DNA of 36,578 nt from JAVHQB01 sp049299915 (GTDB lineage Bacteria > Patescibacteriota > Minisyncoccia > UBA6257 > JAVHQB01). The translations under genes were made by a program, and so were the position numbers. The notes beneath the pieces are model-generated. The model saw only the letters and a program-made list of their open reading frames with translations, had not been told where the DNA came from and made no database searches. Of this stretch, positions 1 through 7,824 are shown piece by piece; the stretch's first letter is position 1; each line of letters starts with the position of its first letter. Location: positions 1-36,578 of the forward strand of contig JBAQYG010000018.1 of NCBI GenBank assembly GCA_049299915.1, given 5' to 3'.

Positions 1-511
1 TCCTAAGGGAATTATTTTAGATTTAAGAAATAATCCTGGTGGTTATTTTGATTCAGCTCTACACTTAAGCAAATATTTTTTCACTCCTGGTTCAGTAGCT
101 GTTAAGGAGGACTTCGGCAACGGAGAAATCAAAGATTATAGAGTCTATGGTAATGCTATTTTTGCCTATTTACCTACAGTAGTTTTGGTAAACGAGGGTT
201 CTGCTTCTGCTTCAGAAATTTTAGCTGGAGCATTAAAAGATTTGAATAAAGCCGTCTTAGTTGGTCAGACTACTTATGGAAAAGGATCTGTACAAGAATT
301 AATCCCTCTTTCGTCAAATCAGAGCCTCAAACTTACTATCGCTCATTGGTTAACTCCTAATGGTACTCTCATTCAAGGTAAGGGTTTGGCACCCGATTAT
401 GTAGTTAAGAATGTTGAAACCGCTTCCTCGTCTTATGGTAAATTAGATACTAAGACTGATCTGCAATTTCAAAAAGCCATAGAAGTTATTTACTCACTAC
501 TCAATAAATAA
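1..511 (+). CDS. S41 family carboxy-terminal processing protease, C-terminal part (5' truncated by window)
   Basis: The frame is open from base 2, so the gene begins upstream of the window. The visible part has LDLRNNPGG followed by VNEGSASASEI and TYGKGSVQ, the signature of C-terminal processing (Tsp/CtpA) peptidases. Measured against E. coli Tsp, the catalytic serine (second Ser of SASAS), the Asp 11 residues later and the Lys 25 residues later are all in place, so the enzyme should be an active serine/lysine protease. Family members are exported and cleave proteins at their C-termini in the envelope; the PDZ domain and membrane anchor would lie in the missing part. It ends 8 nt before rplI on the same strand. 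The TTG at 185 is internal and is not the start. Confidence 0.93.
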   Translation, partial: PKGIILDLRNNPGGYFDSALHLSKYFFTPGSVAVKEDFGNGEIKDYRVYGNAIFAYLPTVVLVNEGSASASEILAGALKDLNKAVLVGQTTYGKGSVQELIPLSSNQSLKLTIAHWLTPNGTLIQGKGLAPDYVVKNVETASSSYGKLDTKTDLQFQKAIEVIYSLLNK

Positions 512-519
512 AATAAGAG

Positions 520-1008
520 ATGAAGGTTATTTTCCTTAAAAATGTTCCAGGAAAGGCTAGGGTAGGGGACATTAAAGAAGTTCCTATTGGTTATGCTAAT
601 AATTATTTATTACCTAATCATCTAGCCACAGCCGCTACTCCAAGTACTATTAAAGATGCCGCTTTAAAATTAGAGCAACAGAAAGAATCAGATGCCAAAG
701 AACTGGCCGAGTTAAAAGACATTGCTGAAAAAATAAAGAATCTTACTTTAAATTTTTCTCTCAAATTTTCTAGTAATAGTGATGATCTTACCAAAGAGGT
801 CCTTTCCGAAAAGGCTTATGATTCTGTTAGCGCCCAAAGAATAGCCGAAGCCTTAATGGACCAAGGATTCAAAGTTAATCGAAATCAAGTCTCTCTAGAT
901 AAACCCCTAAAAACTGTAGGACTTTTTGAAGTAGAAATTAAATTATTACCTAAGATAAAAACTCTTGTGAAAATAAATATCACTGGAACAACTAAAAACA
1001 CCCCGTAA
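520..1008 (+). CDS. rplI: 50S ribosomal protein L9
   Basis: L9 spans the large subunit with an N-terminal 23S-binding domain and a C-terminal domain joined by a long helix. The N-terminus MKVIFLKNVPGKARVGDI and GYANNYLLP near residue 25 are the L9 signature. At 162 residues it is slightly longer than the usual ~149. A charged helical linker rich in Lys and Glu (about residues 45-75) follows. The ATG at 520 has only a weak purine-rich stretch (aagag) in front. The stop codon lies inside the loop of the downstream terminator hairpin, so no sequence is spared between gene and terminator. L9 is absent from some CPR groups, which makes its presence useful for placing this genome. Confidence 0.97.
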   Translation: MKVIFLKNVPGKARVGDIKEVPIGYANNYLLPNHLATAATPSTIKDAALKLEQQKESDAKELAELKDIAEKIKNLTLNFSLKFSSNSDDLTKEVLSEKAYDSVSAQRIAEALMDQGFKVNRNQVSLDKPLKTVGLFEVEIKLLPKIKTLVKINITGTTKNTP

Positions 1009-1022
1009 GGGGTGTTCTCTTT
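997..1022. terminator. Bidirectional intrinsic terminator between rplI and rpmA
   Basis: A perfect 8-bp stem (997-1004 with 1009-1016) closes a 4-nt loop that contains the rplI stop codon. Downstream on the plus strand is ctctttattt; on the minus strand the stem is followed by a T-rich stretch. The two genes converge here, so one hairpin probably serves both. Confidence 0.85.
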
Positions 1023-1302
1023 ATTTCGTAACAACTACATTTGCTACTTTAATTTTCTTTCGATTTCCGTCATAATTAATCTTGGTCTTGTCAGAATAAG
1101 TTACCTTACCAGAAACAGCTGCATATAAAGTATCGTCACCACCCCTTTTTACATTCTTTCCAGGATAGTAATGAGAGCCTCGTTGTTTCAATATAAGTTC
1201 GCCAGCTTTAATAGATTGACCAGCGGTCTTTTTGATACCGAGATATTTAGATCGAGAATCTCTACCTAATTTTGTTGAGCCACCTGCCTTAGTATGTGCC
1301 AT
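1021..1302 (-). CDS. rpmA: 50S ribosomal protein L27
   Basis: L27 sits near the peptidyl transferase centre. The N-terminus MAHTKAGGSTKLGRDS and the later GNNVKRGGDDTL-like stretch (here YPGKNVKRGGDDTLYA) are diagnostic. Length 93 is normal, including the usual C-terminal beta segment. No N-terminal extension of the Firmicutes type is present, so no prior cleavage is needed. It converges on rplI, and its start lies only 22 bp from the start of the divergent gene at 1325, so its promoter must lie within that neighbouring gene. Confidence 0.97.
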   Translation of the reverse strand: MAHTKAGGSTKLGRDSRSKYLGIKKTAGQSIKAGELILKQRGSHYYPGKNVKRGGDDTLYAAVSGKVTYSDKTKINYDGNRKKIKVANVVVTK

Positions 1303-1324
1303 ATGCTAACTAATAAAAAGAATT

Positions 1325-1720
1325 ATGTTTAAGTTGTCTTTTAAGGACTGGCCTATATTAACAAAAACACGTCACTTTGTAAAGGAAAATGGGGGAATCC
1401 TTCTCCTAGGGCTTCTAGTAGTCTCTGTCATAATCGCTGTTTTCCTTTTGGGCATTATTACGGGTAAGAATGCCTTCAAAACAGAACCCATTCTTTTGGA
1501 AGGTGTCACTCCAGTAAACAACTTGCTACTTCAAGCCAATATCACCTCATTAAATAAAACATCAGAAAATGGTGCTTATGTAGCCAGCAGTAAGGGAAAA
1601 ATGTATTATCCAGTTAATTGCGGAGCAGCTAATAATCTTAAACAAGAAAATAGAATCTACTTTCAAACAGCCATTGAAGCCGAGACTGCTGGTTATAAGA
1701 GAAGTACTGCCTGTCCCTAA
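1325..1720 (+). CDS. Small membrane-anchored protein with Ada-metal-binding-like C-terminal segment
   Basis: A 131-residue protein with a basic N-terminus, one strong membrane segment (about residues 24-46) and a C-terminal extracytoplasmic region. The end contains YVASSKGKMYYPVNCG and later a GYKRSTACP tail. That layout (a SSKGKxYYP start, a Cys, then ETAGYKRS..C) resembles the short Ada-like metal-binding modules found at the ends of secreted CPR proteins. Only two cysteines (CG and the CP at the end) are visible, so metal binding is not certain. It is divergent from rpmA with a 22-bp gap and has no operon partner. The exact role is unknown. Confidence 0.7.
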   Translation: MFKLSFKDWPILTKTRHFVKENGGILLLGLLVVSVIIAVFLLGIITGKNAFKTEPILLEGVTPVNNLLLQANITSLNKTSENGAYVASSKGKMYYPVNCGAANNLKQENRIYFQTAIEAETAGYKRSTACP

Positions 1721-1733
1721 TCGTTTAGCAATC

Positions 1734-2846
1734 CTAATTTAAAGAATCTAAATCTTCTTCCTTGCGAGCAGCTAGGACGATTTTTTTGAAGCTATCCGGT
1801 AATTCTTGCAACACTTCTTCCATTACTTTTTGATTTACCATTAAAACTTGTTCTAATCGATTGAGAGGACCAAGGGTTTCTATTATTTGATTAATATTAT
1901 AAGTAATTCTTTTTCCCGAAACTTTTTTCAAAGTTCCTGTTTTACCACTAATCTGAGCAATATTATTTTTCTTACAATACTCATTAATTTGTTCTTTAAT
2001 CTCTTTCAACCTTTGATTGAGCTGGTAATTCTTTTTTTGCAAAGAAAAGTATTCATCTACTAAAAGAGAGACTTTTCTACCAGTTAAATTAGTCTGTACA
2101 TAATAATCATGCCATACAGGGCAACGTCTTCTATAACCACACCAATCACACAGCTTTGAGGGGGTAGGGGTAAAATCACTTTTAAAAATGTTTAAAATAC
2201 CCTCCTTTATTTCTTGTTTTGTTTTCTCCAAGTGGCTGGCAGTCCTTTTACTAGTAACTTTTAATCCTGGTTTTAAAAAGTAGAGCGATAGATCAATATT
2301 CTTAGGCTCTAACTTGGGCCAAAAATTTAGGAGACCTAATGCATAAATAGAAAGCTGTAAATCTTTGTCAGTATCTTTTTGAGAGGGGACTCGCTTGCCA
2401 GTTTTATAGTCAATGATTTCGTAACGATTATTTCCTAACGAATCCACTCGATCAATAATACCAGACAGATGATGCTTTTCTCCATTAACATCAAAATCTA
2501 AAATAAAATGTTTTTCTAATTCTAGTATAACGGATTGAAGGGGAGTATTTGCTGTGTAAAAAGATTCTAATTGACGTATACCTTCATTAAGATAATTTTC
2601 AGCATCTTTATTATTCTTCCATCCAAATTCATCTGGCTTGGGCCAGTTTTCTTTATAATGATCAAGGAGCTGTTCTAGGGTAGGGAAGTCTGGATCATTT
2701 TCATAAAACCAATGTAAAACTTCATGGATATAGCTCCCAAAAACAGCCTCCCTAGTTTTAGGTTCTTTTATCTTTTCTATTTCACTAAATTTATATTTCT
2801 GAGGACAATTTTTAAAAGCCTCAAGAGATGAGTAAGAAACTTTCAT
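1734..2846 (-). CDS. RecB/AddB-type PD-(D/E)XK nuclease with Fe-S cluster cysteines
   Basis: A 370-residue nuclease domain of the RecB/AddB/Cas4 type. Near the start NCPQKYKF supplies the first cysteine; about residues 135-155 hold GIIDRVD and YEIIDYKTGK, the D...(D/E)xK metal-binding active site. Then LCDWCGYRRRCPVW gives Cys-x2-Cys-x5-Cys, which with the first Cys is the four-cysteine Fe-S staple known in AddB and Cas4. A coiled-coil-like C-terminal part (LKEIKEQINEY) follows. No helicase domain and no CRISPR array are nearby, so a role in DNA repair is more likely than Cas4 function. I chose the ATG at 2846; the TTG two codons upstream overlaps the poly-T of a terminator-like hairpin. Confidence 0.88.
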   Translation of the reverse strand: MKVSYSSLEAFKNCPQKYKFSEIEKIKEPKTREAVFGSYIHEVLHWFYENDPDFPTLEQLLDHYKENWPKPDEFGWKNNKDAENYLNEGIRQLESFYTANTPLQSVILELEKHFILDFDVNGEKHHLSGIIDRVDSLGNNRYEIIDYKTGKRVPSQKDTDKDLQLSIYALGLLNFWPKLEPKNIDLSLYFLKPGLKVTSKRTASHLEKTKQEIKEGILNIFKSDFTPTPSKLCDWCGYRRRCPVWHDYYVQTNLTGRKVSLLVDEYFSLQKKNYQLNQRLKEIKEQINEYCKKNNIAQISGKTGTLKKVSGKRITYNINQIIETLGPLNRLEQVLMVNQKVMEEVLQELPDSFKKIVLAARKEEDLDSLN

Positions 2847-2850
2847 GAAC

Positions 2851-2880
2851 AAAAAACCTTGTCGCCAGTTGGCTACGAGG
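2851..2880 (-). terminator. Terminator-like hairpin abutting the nuclease start codon (possible attenuator)
   Basis: On the minus strand a 10-bp stem with two mismatches (2857-2866 with 2871-2880) closes on a 4-nt loop (aact) and is followed by six T residues that end 5 nt before the ATG at 2846. A promoter-like box lies upstream at 2924-2929, so transcripts from it would meet this hairpin before reaching the gene. Confidence 0.5.
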
Positions 2881-2923
2881 GAAATAAATAAAGGGCAGTA
2901 ATTCCACCCAAAAATGTTTAATA

Positions 2924-2951
2924 ATTATATTCTAGTTAAAATATCTCTAAA
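2924..2951 (-). promoter_or_regulatory. Putative promoter of the PD-(D/E)XK nuclease gene
   Basis: A perfect TATAAT on the minus strand (2929 to 2924) with a weak -35-like TTTAGA 16 nt upstream. The predicted transcript would start near 2917 and carry about 70 nt of leader containing the hairpin at 2857-2880. The weak -35 limits confidence. Confidence 0.4.
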
Positions 2952-3068
2952 TAGCAAATAGTGAGCATTGACCTAGGAATCCTCGGGGGAAGGGCCTTAA
3001 TAAGGGCTATTGTGAAATACAGACAATGTCGCACAAGATAGCTTTTGCGACATATACCTATATTAAAC
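2952..3068. other. Gene-free stretch with a strong hairpin, function unknown
   Basis: Between the nuclease and the small membrane protein there is no convincing ORF. A perfect 8-bp stem (3026-3033 with 3046-3053, 12-nt loop) is next to a 5-bp hairpin around 3010-3026 that shares bases with it. The GC-richer patch at 2984-2998 stands out from the AT-rich surroundings. I could not match this to tmRNA, SRP RNA, 6S RNA or RNase P RNA by eye. Confidence 0.3.
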
Positions 3069-3086
3069 AAGGGGCATACGCCCCTT
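3065..3086 (-). terminator. Intrinsic terminator after the small membrane protein gene
   Basis: A perfect 7-bp GC-rich stem (3069-3075 with 3080-3086, loop of 4). On the minus strand it is followed by a short T-rich stretch (ttgtttaat). It lies 34 nt after the stop of the gene at 3120, as expected for the end of the gltX transcript. Confidence 0.6.
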
Positions 3087-3119
3087 TGCCCTAAAAACCT
3101 ATTTATTGTATCTAATCCT

Positions 3120-3443
3120 TTAATTGAAAGTTTTAGCTAACAGATCAAAAAACATTTTAAATATTCCTACTATGAATTCCCACATCCCCTTAAGAAACTT
3201 TAAACAAATAGCTATGAAGTCACTTGTGAAGATTTGTCTGAATAACTCCCCTACCTGTTTAGCAAATGTCGTAAAAAATAGGGTAACCTTATCTACCCAA
3301 GGAGTAATTTTTTCCGCATTAAATTCTTCGTAATTAAACTTAGTTGTACTAGTAGCACTTAAAGATATCTTATAACCAACAACCAAAACGCCTAAGATAA
3401 CCAAAATTATTATAACCAATAAAATTTTTGATTTTCTGCTCAT
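3120..3443 (-). CDS. Small membrane protein, unknown function
   Basis: A 107-residue protein with a basic N-terminus (MSRKSK), a very hydrophobic segment at about residues 6-27, a polar stretch with NYEEFNAEKITPWVDK, and an amphipathic or membrane-lying C-terminal half rich in Phe, Ile and Lys. It starts 5 nt after the gltX stop on the same strand and is followed by a terminator, so it is probably the last gene of the gltX transcript. I do not recognise a family. The opposite strand also has a short open frame, but the hydrophobic pattern favours this one. Confidence 0.6.
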   Translation of the reverse strand: MSRKSKILLVIIILVILGVLVVGYKISLSATSTTKFNYEEFNAEKITPWVDKVTLFFTTFAKQVGELFRQIFTSDFIAICLKFLKGMWEFIVGIFKMFFDLLAKTFN

Positions 3444-3448
3444 GTTAT

Positions 3449-4990
3449 TTAAATTATTAATGGTAGTATTAAATTACGAGCAGATTCTAAACGTTTCAAA
3501 GATTCGGTTTTTCCTAATACCATGATAATTTCAGCTGGAGTTGGAGAAGATTCTTTTCCAGATAAAGCTACTCTTAAGGGCCAAAATAATAATCCTTTGT
3601 CCTGGTTATAGGGTGCTTTGCTATCTACAAAATCATTAAAAACTTTTTGCAAGGTAGTGTAATCGTAAGTATCCAAATTCAAAGCGCTTATAATATCTAC
3701 GGCATAATTTAAAGCCAAAATCACTTCTTGCCACGGAGCATTATGCCATCTTAAAAGCTCTGGAGAGTAGTTCAGATCGTCTTTGAACAAATATTCGGCT
3801 ATGCTACTAAAGTCGCTAATTTTGGCCAAACGGGAGCGTTCCAGGGCTATTGCCCCAGTTATGTAATTCAAATCTATGACTCTTTGGCTACCAGATATAG
3901 AATAGCTAACTTTATCTGGATTTACTTCAATCAAATGATTGTCTACTAAACTTTTAACGGCTGGTTCTATTAAAGTTTGAGGATTTAATGATTTAAAATA
4001 TTGAAGATTAAACCAATCTAATTTCTGTACATTAAAAATAGCACCACTTTTTTGCAGTCTTTCGATACTGAATTCTTTGATAAGAGCCTCTAGATCATAT
4101 AATTCTCGATTGTCTGAAGGATGCCAACCAAGCATGGCTATAAAATTAACTAAAGCCGGTGGAAGATAACCTTCTTCTTGGTAATCTTTAATGCTTACTG
4201 TGCCATGTCTTTTACTCATTTTAGAACGATCTGGCCCTAAAATTAAAGGTAAATGAGCAAACACTGGAGAATCGAAGTCTAGGGCAGCAGCAATGGCCAT
4301 TTGTTTGGGAGTATTCGAAAGATGATCTTCTCCTCGAATGACGTGAGTAATTTTCATTAAAGTATCGTCTACCACTACGGCAAAATTATACAAAGGGGTA
4401 TCTAGATTTTTAGCAATAATAATATCACCCACCAAATTTAAATCGGCTTTTACCTCTCCCCTAATCAAATCTTTAAATTTTACTATCGTTTGGGGCATTC
4501 TAAAACGAATCACGGCCTCCTTCCCTTCATCAAGATTTTTCTGGACAATTTCTTTGTCTAATCTCCCGCATTTACCGCTATATTTTGGCTGTTCTCCCCT
4601 AGCTAAAGATTCTTGTTTTTGAGCTTCTAATTCATCTGGTGTACAAAAACAATAATAAGCTTTATCTTCATCTAAAAGCTGCTGTAAATATTTTCGATAC
4701 AAAGCAGTTCTTTCTGTTTGCCTATAGGGGCCATAATCTCCACCCACGTCGGGACCTTCATCCCAAGTAATTCCTAACCATTTCAAACCTTTTATAATAT
4801 CTTCCTCATATTCTTTGCTGGATCGTTCTAAGTCAGTATCCTCAATACGTAAAATAAACTTACCACCATAATGTTTGGCGGTTAAATAATTAAATAAAGC
4901 AGTTCTAGCTGTACCTATGTGAAGCCAACCAGTTGGACTGGGGGCCATTCTTACTCGGATATCTTTTAAATTAGTTTCTTTATCTTCCAT
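3449..4990 (-). CDS. gltX: Glutamyl-tRNA synthetase (class I)
   Basis: Charges tRNA-Glu with glutamate, and possibly tRNA-Gln too if this genome relies on the amidotransferase route. The HIGH motif is PSPTGWLHIG (residues 17-26) and the KMSKS loop is SKMSKRHG (256-263). Between them lie the catalytic insert and three cysteines (114, 116, 141) placed like the zinc-binding site of bacterial GluRS, though the fourth ligand is not obvious. Length 513 fits the family, with a helical anticodon-binding C-terminus. A good promoter (TTGACT, 17 nt, TATAAT) lies just upstream and overlaps the end of murG. The start ATG directly follows AAAAGG, which is too close for a classical ribosome-binding site. 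Confidence 0.96.
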   Translation of the reverse strand: MEDKETNLKDIRVRMAPSPTGWLHIGTARTALFNYLTAKHYGGKFILRIEDTDLERSSKEYEEDIIKGLKWLGITWDEGPDVGGDYGPYRQTERTALYRKYLQQLLDEDKAYYCFCTPDELEAQKQESLARGEQPKYSGKCGRLDKEIVQKNLDEGKEAVIRFRMPQTIVKFKDLIRGEVKADLNLVGDIIIAKNLDTPLYNFAVVVDDTLMKITHVIRGEDHLSNTPKQMAIAAALDFDSPVFAHLPLILGPDRSKMSKRHGTVSIKDYQEEGYLPPALVNFIAMLGWHPSDNRELYDLEALIKEFSIERLQKSGAIFNVQKLDWFNLQYFKSLNPQTLIEPAVKSLVDNHLIEVNPDKVSYSISGSQRVIDLNYITGAIALERSRLAKISDFSSIAEYLFKDDLNYSPELLRWHNAPWQEVILALNYAVDIISALNLDTYDYTTLQKVFNDFVDSKAPYNQDKGLLFWPLRVALSGKESSPTPAEIIMVLGKTESLKRLESARNLILPLII

Positions 4991-5024
4991 CCTTTTCTAT
5001 TAAGATCTTTTGTAATTGTTTTTT

Positions 5025-5053
5025 ATTATAATACTCCTAAGGTTTTTAGTCAA
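5025..5053 (-). promoter_or_regulatory. Sigma-70-type promoter of gltX
   Basis: On the minus strand TTGACT (5053-5048), 17 nt, then a perfect TATAAT (5030-5025). The predicted start near 5018 leaves a leader of about 28 nt. The -35 box lies just beyond the murG stop codon, so gltX can be expressed independently of ftsW-murG. Confidence 0.8.
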
Positions 5054-5054
5054 T

Positions 5055-6227
5055 TTAACTGAAAATATCTTGAACAATTGTTTCGGCAATAGTTTTAGCC
5101 GCTTGCTTATGATCTAGTCCTAAAGCCTTTGATTTAACGGCTATCAAATTCAATCTTTCTGGGCTATGGAGTAGATTTATTATCGTCTGGGTTAAAGTAT
5201 TAGCCTTGAGATTCTCTTGTTCCAAAATAATCCCTGCCCCTTCATTGGCTATGGCACTAGCATTCTTCCATTGATGATTTTGACTAGCGCTAGAGAGTGG
5301 AATAAGTATCATGGGCTTTCCCATAGCCGATAATTCGGCAATAGAGCCACTACCGGAACGAGTCACCACTAAATCTGCACTACCCAATACTTTATAGAGA
5401 GATCTTATTCCTGCCGCTTCTTGTTCATCCAAAAAAGCGACTGGATGATAATCTAATTTTTGAGATTGTTCAGTACCTAGATTTTGAAAAACTACTTCAG
5501 CCATTTGCACTGTCATTTCAAAATTATTGGGACCAGTCTGATGAACTATTTGGCATTCAGGTAATAATTCTTCTAAAGATTCTATAACCAAATTATTTAT
5601 AAATTGTGCCCCTTGCGAACCACCTAAAAACAAAACAACTGGCTTATCTAATTTTAAGCCCACCTCATTTTTGCAACTAATCGCATTATATGGTTCATAA
5701 AAATTGTCTCTTACGGGACTTCCTGAAAGATAGGTTTTTCCGGCAGGAAAAGAAGATAAGGCTGAGCGAAAACTCACAAAAATCTTCCGAGCACTTTTTT
5801 TAAACAAATTATTAACTAATCCAGGTACAGTATCTGATTCGTGTTCGTAGAACGAAATATGAAACAGACTGGCTACCAGAGATATCGGAAAAGCTCCAAA
5901 GCCGCCTTTGGATAGAATCGCGTCTGGCATATAAACGAAAGTCCAAAAGAATGCTTGCCAAAACCCAATAAACGTTTTAAATCCATCGATTACATTAGCG
6001 AACGAAAAGTAACGGCGTAATTTACCTGCTAAAATTGGTCTTATTTTCACTCCTTCAGAAAGTAATGATTTAGTCGTATAGTCTGTTGGCCCTATATAAA
6101 CTAGATTTATTCCCAAATTATTATCTTTGGCTATTTTATTTAATTCTCGCGCTATGGCTACCAAGGGATAAACGTGACCCCCAGTACCTCCTCCGGTAAG
6201 AATTATTTTAATATTTTTATGAGACAT
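5055..6227 (-). CDS. murG: UDP-GlcNAc:undecaprenyl-PP-MurNAc-pentapeptide GlcNAc transferase
   Basis: Makes lipid II from lipid I on the inner face of the membrane. The N-terminal glycine-rich loop TGGGTGGHVYPL (residues 11-22) and the second GGSQGAQ loop near residue 203 are the two donor/acceptor signatures of MurG (GT28). SRSGSGSIAELSAMGKP near residue 290 matches the UDP-GlcNAc-binding region. Length 390 is slightly above the usual ~360. It follows ftsW by 5 nt, a division and cell-wall gene pair that normally sits together in the dcw cluster; the rest of that cluster is not in this window. Together with the M23 and peptidoglycan-binding proteins here, it supports a real peptidoglycan wall. 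Confidence 0.95.
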   Translation of the reverse strand: MSHKNIKIILTGGGTGGHVYPLVAIARELNKIAKDNNLGINLVYIGPTDYTTKSLLSEGVKIRPILAGKLRRYFSFANVIDGFKTFIGFWQAFFWTFVYMPDAILSKGGFGAFPISLVASLFHISFYEHESDTVPGLVNNLFKKSARKIFVSFRSALSSFPAGKTYLSGSPVRDNFYEPYNAISCKNEVGLKLDKPVVLFLGGSQGAQFINNLVIESLEELLPECQIVHQTGPNNFEMTVQMAEVVFQNLGTEQSQKLDYHPVAFLDEQEAAGIRSLYKVLGSADLVVTRSGSGSIAELSAMGKPMILIPLSSASQNHQWKNASAIANEGAGIILEQENLKANTLTQTIINLLHSPERLNLIAVKSKALGLDHKQAAKTIAETIVQDIFS

Positions 6228-6232
6228 AGATG

Positions 6233-7339
6233 TTAGTTTCTGTGTTTAACAGTATTAAAAATAAAACCAAGACTCATGGCCATTATAGCTAAATTGGATT
6301 TTCCATAGCTCACAAATGGTAAGGGTAATCCTGTCACTGGTAGTAAACCAATATTAACGGCTATAGTAACCAGGGCTTGAATACCTATAGAAAAGACTAA
6401 CCCTATAACTGCGTAGCGAGCAAATAAATCTGAAGTGTTCATGGCTAAACCAAAACCGCTGCTAATAAAAATTAAGTATAAAAGAATTAATAGTAAAGAA
6501 CATATGAAACCACTCTCTTCGGCAAAAATAGCAAAAATATAATCACTGAATCCCAAAGGTAAATATTGGTACTTTTTAACCGACTCGAAGTAACCTACTC
6601 CCAATAATTTTCCCGAACCAATACCTTCCAATGATTCTTCTTTCTGTTGTAATTTGCTTGGATCGGCTCTTTCAGGAAAAAAGGTTATAAGAATTCTTTC
6701 TAAACGATAGCCTTTTCCAAATATGAGCAAACAACCACCTAGAATTATAAATAAAAGGAGAAGAATAATTAAATGTTTCAATCGCATACCAGCGACTAGA
6801 TACATGGTGACAGCTATTAAACCTATGAGCACTACTATACTAGTAGATGGCTGTAAAATTAGAGGAATGCTAACGAAGGCTAATATAAGAAGAAAGGGTA
6901 AAACTCCTTTTTTAAAACTTCTTAAATTAGATAAGGGATTTTTGGCTAACCAGGCTGCTAAAAAAATTATATAAAAAAATCTTAATACTTCTGATGGTTG
7001 TAAAGATAGTGGCCCTATGCTCAACCATCTACGAGAACTAGTTCCTTCTAGTCCTAATTGAGGTATAAAAGCCAAAAGAACTAATATAAGACTAATTCCT
7101 AACCAGAAAGGAGATGTTTTCTGCCAAAAACGATAAGGTATTTTATAAAATATGAACCCCACTATTAACGCTACCCCTAGGCCTATTAAGTATTGTTGTT
7201 TAACATAATAAAATGGATCACCATAAGCCCTAGCACCAGATTCTGAAGAGGCTGAAACAAGAGCTAAAAAACCGACAACCAAAAGAAGAATGGTTGCAAC
7301 CAAAAAAAGTATTCCAATTGGTTTCTTGGATGAAGGCAT
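6233..7339 (-). CDS. ftsW: FtsW/RodA/SpoVE family lipid II polymerase (SEDS)
   Basis: SEDS proteins polymerise lipid II during division (FtsW) or elongation (RodA). The 368-residue protein has about ten hydrophobic segments, the N-terminal motif LVSASSESGARAYGDPFYYVKQQ typical of FtsW start regions, SRRWLSIGPLSLQPSE in the first extracellular loop, and the C-terminal TGLPLPFVSYGKSNL. The last normally reads SYGGSS; here Lys replaces the second Gly. Pairing with murG favours FtsW over RodA. A -10 TATAAT ends exactly 6 nt before the ATG, so the message is predicted to be leaderless. Confidence 0.92.
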   Translation of the reverse strand: MPSSKKPIGILFLVATILLLVVGFLALVSASSESGARAYGDPFYYVKQQYLIGLGVALIVGFIFYKIPYRFWQKTSPFWLGISLILVLLAFIPQLGLEGTSSRRWLSIGPLSLQPSEVLRFFYIIFLAAWLAKNPLSNLRSFKKGVLPFLLILAFVSIPLILQPSTSIVVLIGLIAVTMYLVAGMRLKHLIILLLLFIILGGCLLIFGKGYRLERILITFFPERADPSKLQQKEESLEGIGSGKLLGVGYFESVKKYQYLPLGFSDYIFAIFAEESGFICSLLLILLYLIFISSGFGLAMNTSDLFARYAVIGLVFSIGIQALVTIAVNIGLLPVTGLPLPFVSYGKSNLAIMAMSLGFIFNTVKHRN

Positions 7340-7345
7340 GTCTCC

Positions 7346-7374
7346 ATTATAGCTAAACCTTTTTAAAATACCAA
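7346..7374 (-). promoter_or_regulatory. Promoter of ftsW-murG, predicted leaderless transcript
   Basis: On the minus strand TTGGTA (7374-7369), 17 nt, then a perfect TATAAT (7351-7346). Only 6 nt separate the -10 box from the ftsW ATG, so transcription should start at or next to the A of the start codon. It lies directly after the terminator of the ribosomal operon. Confidence 0.7.
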
Positions 7375-7376
7375 AT

Positions 7377-7407
7377 TAAAAGACACCTATTGAGGTGTCT
7401 TTTATGT
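7377..7407 (-). terminator. Intrinsic terminator of the ribosomal alpha operon
   Basis: A perfect 12-bp stem (7377-7388 with 7393-7404) with a 4-nt loop. On the minus strand the 3' arm ends in TTTT and is followed by aattt. It lies 10 nt beyond the rpsI stop and just before the ftsW promoter. Confidence 0.9.
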
Positions 7408-7413
7408 AAATGA

Positions 7414-7782
7414 TTAACGTTTTCTCCACTGAGTAGCTCGACGAGCTTTTCTTAGACCGTATTTCTTTCTTTCAACGGCACGACTGTCTCGAGTCATAAG
7501 TCCAGCGGCTTTTAAAACTGTTCTATTGGCCTTATCTATAATAACGAGGGCACGACTAATAGCCATAGCAGAGGCGTCTGCTTGACCATTGTATCCCCCA
7601 CCCTTTACTAATAAACTAATTCCGTAGCCATTTAAAACATTGGTTAATTTAAGGGGTCTAACAATTTTCGCTTGCAAACTTTCCAGAGCAAAATATTCAT
7701 CTAGAGCTTTGCCATTAACTATCATACCAGTCTGTTTTGGAAAAAGTCTTACTCGAGCTATGGCTAATTTACGTCTACCCAA
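7414..7782 (-). CDS. rpsI: 30S ribosomal protein S9 (reading frame interrupted upstream by TAA)
   Basis: S9 contacts the P-site tRNA with its C-terminal tail; here the tail ends in ARRATQWRKR, matching the conserved KARKxxQxxKR end. GGGYNGQADASAMAISRAL in the middle is diagnostic. The stretch upstream of the first possible start (TTG at 7782) still reads as genuine S9 (GTYIEALGRRKLAIARV), so translation from the TTG would remove part of the conserved core. The same frame continues upstream past a TAA at 7827-7825 into a lysine-rich extension starting at ATG 7947. Either the TAA is an error or mutation, or it is read through, or a shortened S9 is made. No other start codon exists between the TAA and the TTG. 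Function is certain, start is not. Confidence 0.9.
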   Translation of the reverse strand: MGRRKLAIARVRLFPKQTGMIVNGKALDEYFALESLQAKIVRPLKLTNVLNGYGISLLVKGGGYNGQADASAMAISRALVIIDKANRTVLKAAGLMTRDSRAVERKKYGLRKARRATQWRKR

Positions 7783-7824
7783 GGCTTCGATATAAGTACC
7801 GGTAAAGCTATCAGCTTTAGAAAC

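Noticed and set aside
1734..2846. Cas4 of a CRISPR system
   Set aside because: No repeats, spacers or other cas genes occur in the window; the nuclease is better described as RecB/AddB-like.
2857..2910. A fourth copy of the pseudoknot element (the plus strand reads GTCGCCAGTTGGCT, like parts of A1 and A2)
   Set aside because: The stem arms, the loop pseudoknot partner and AACCGG cannot be found in the flanks; the similarity is limited to a short stretch that is better explained by the terminator-like hairpin.
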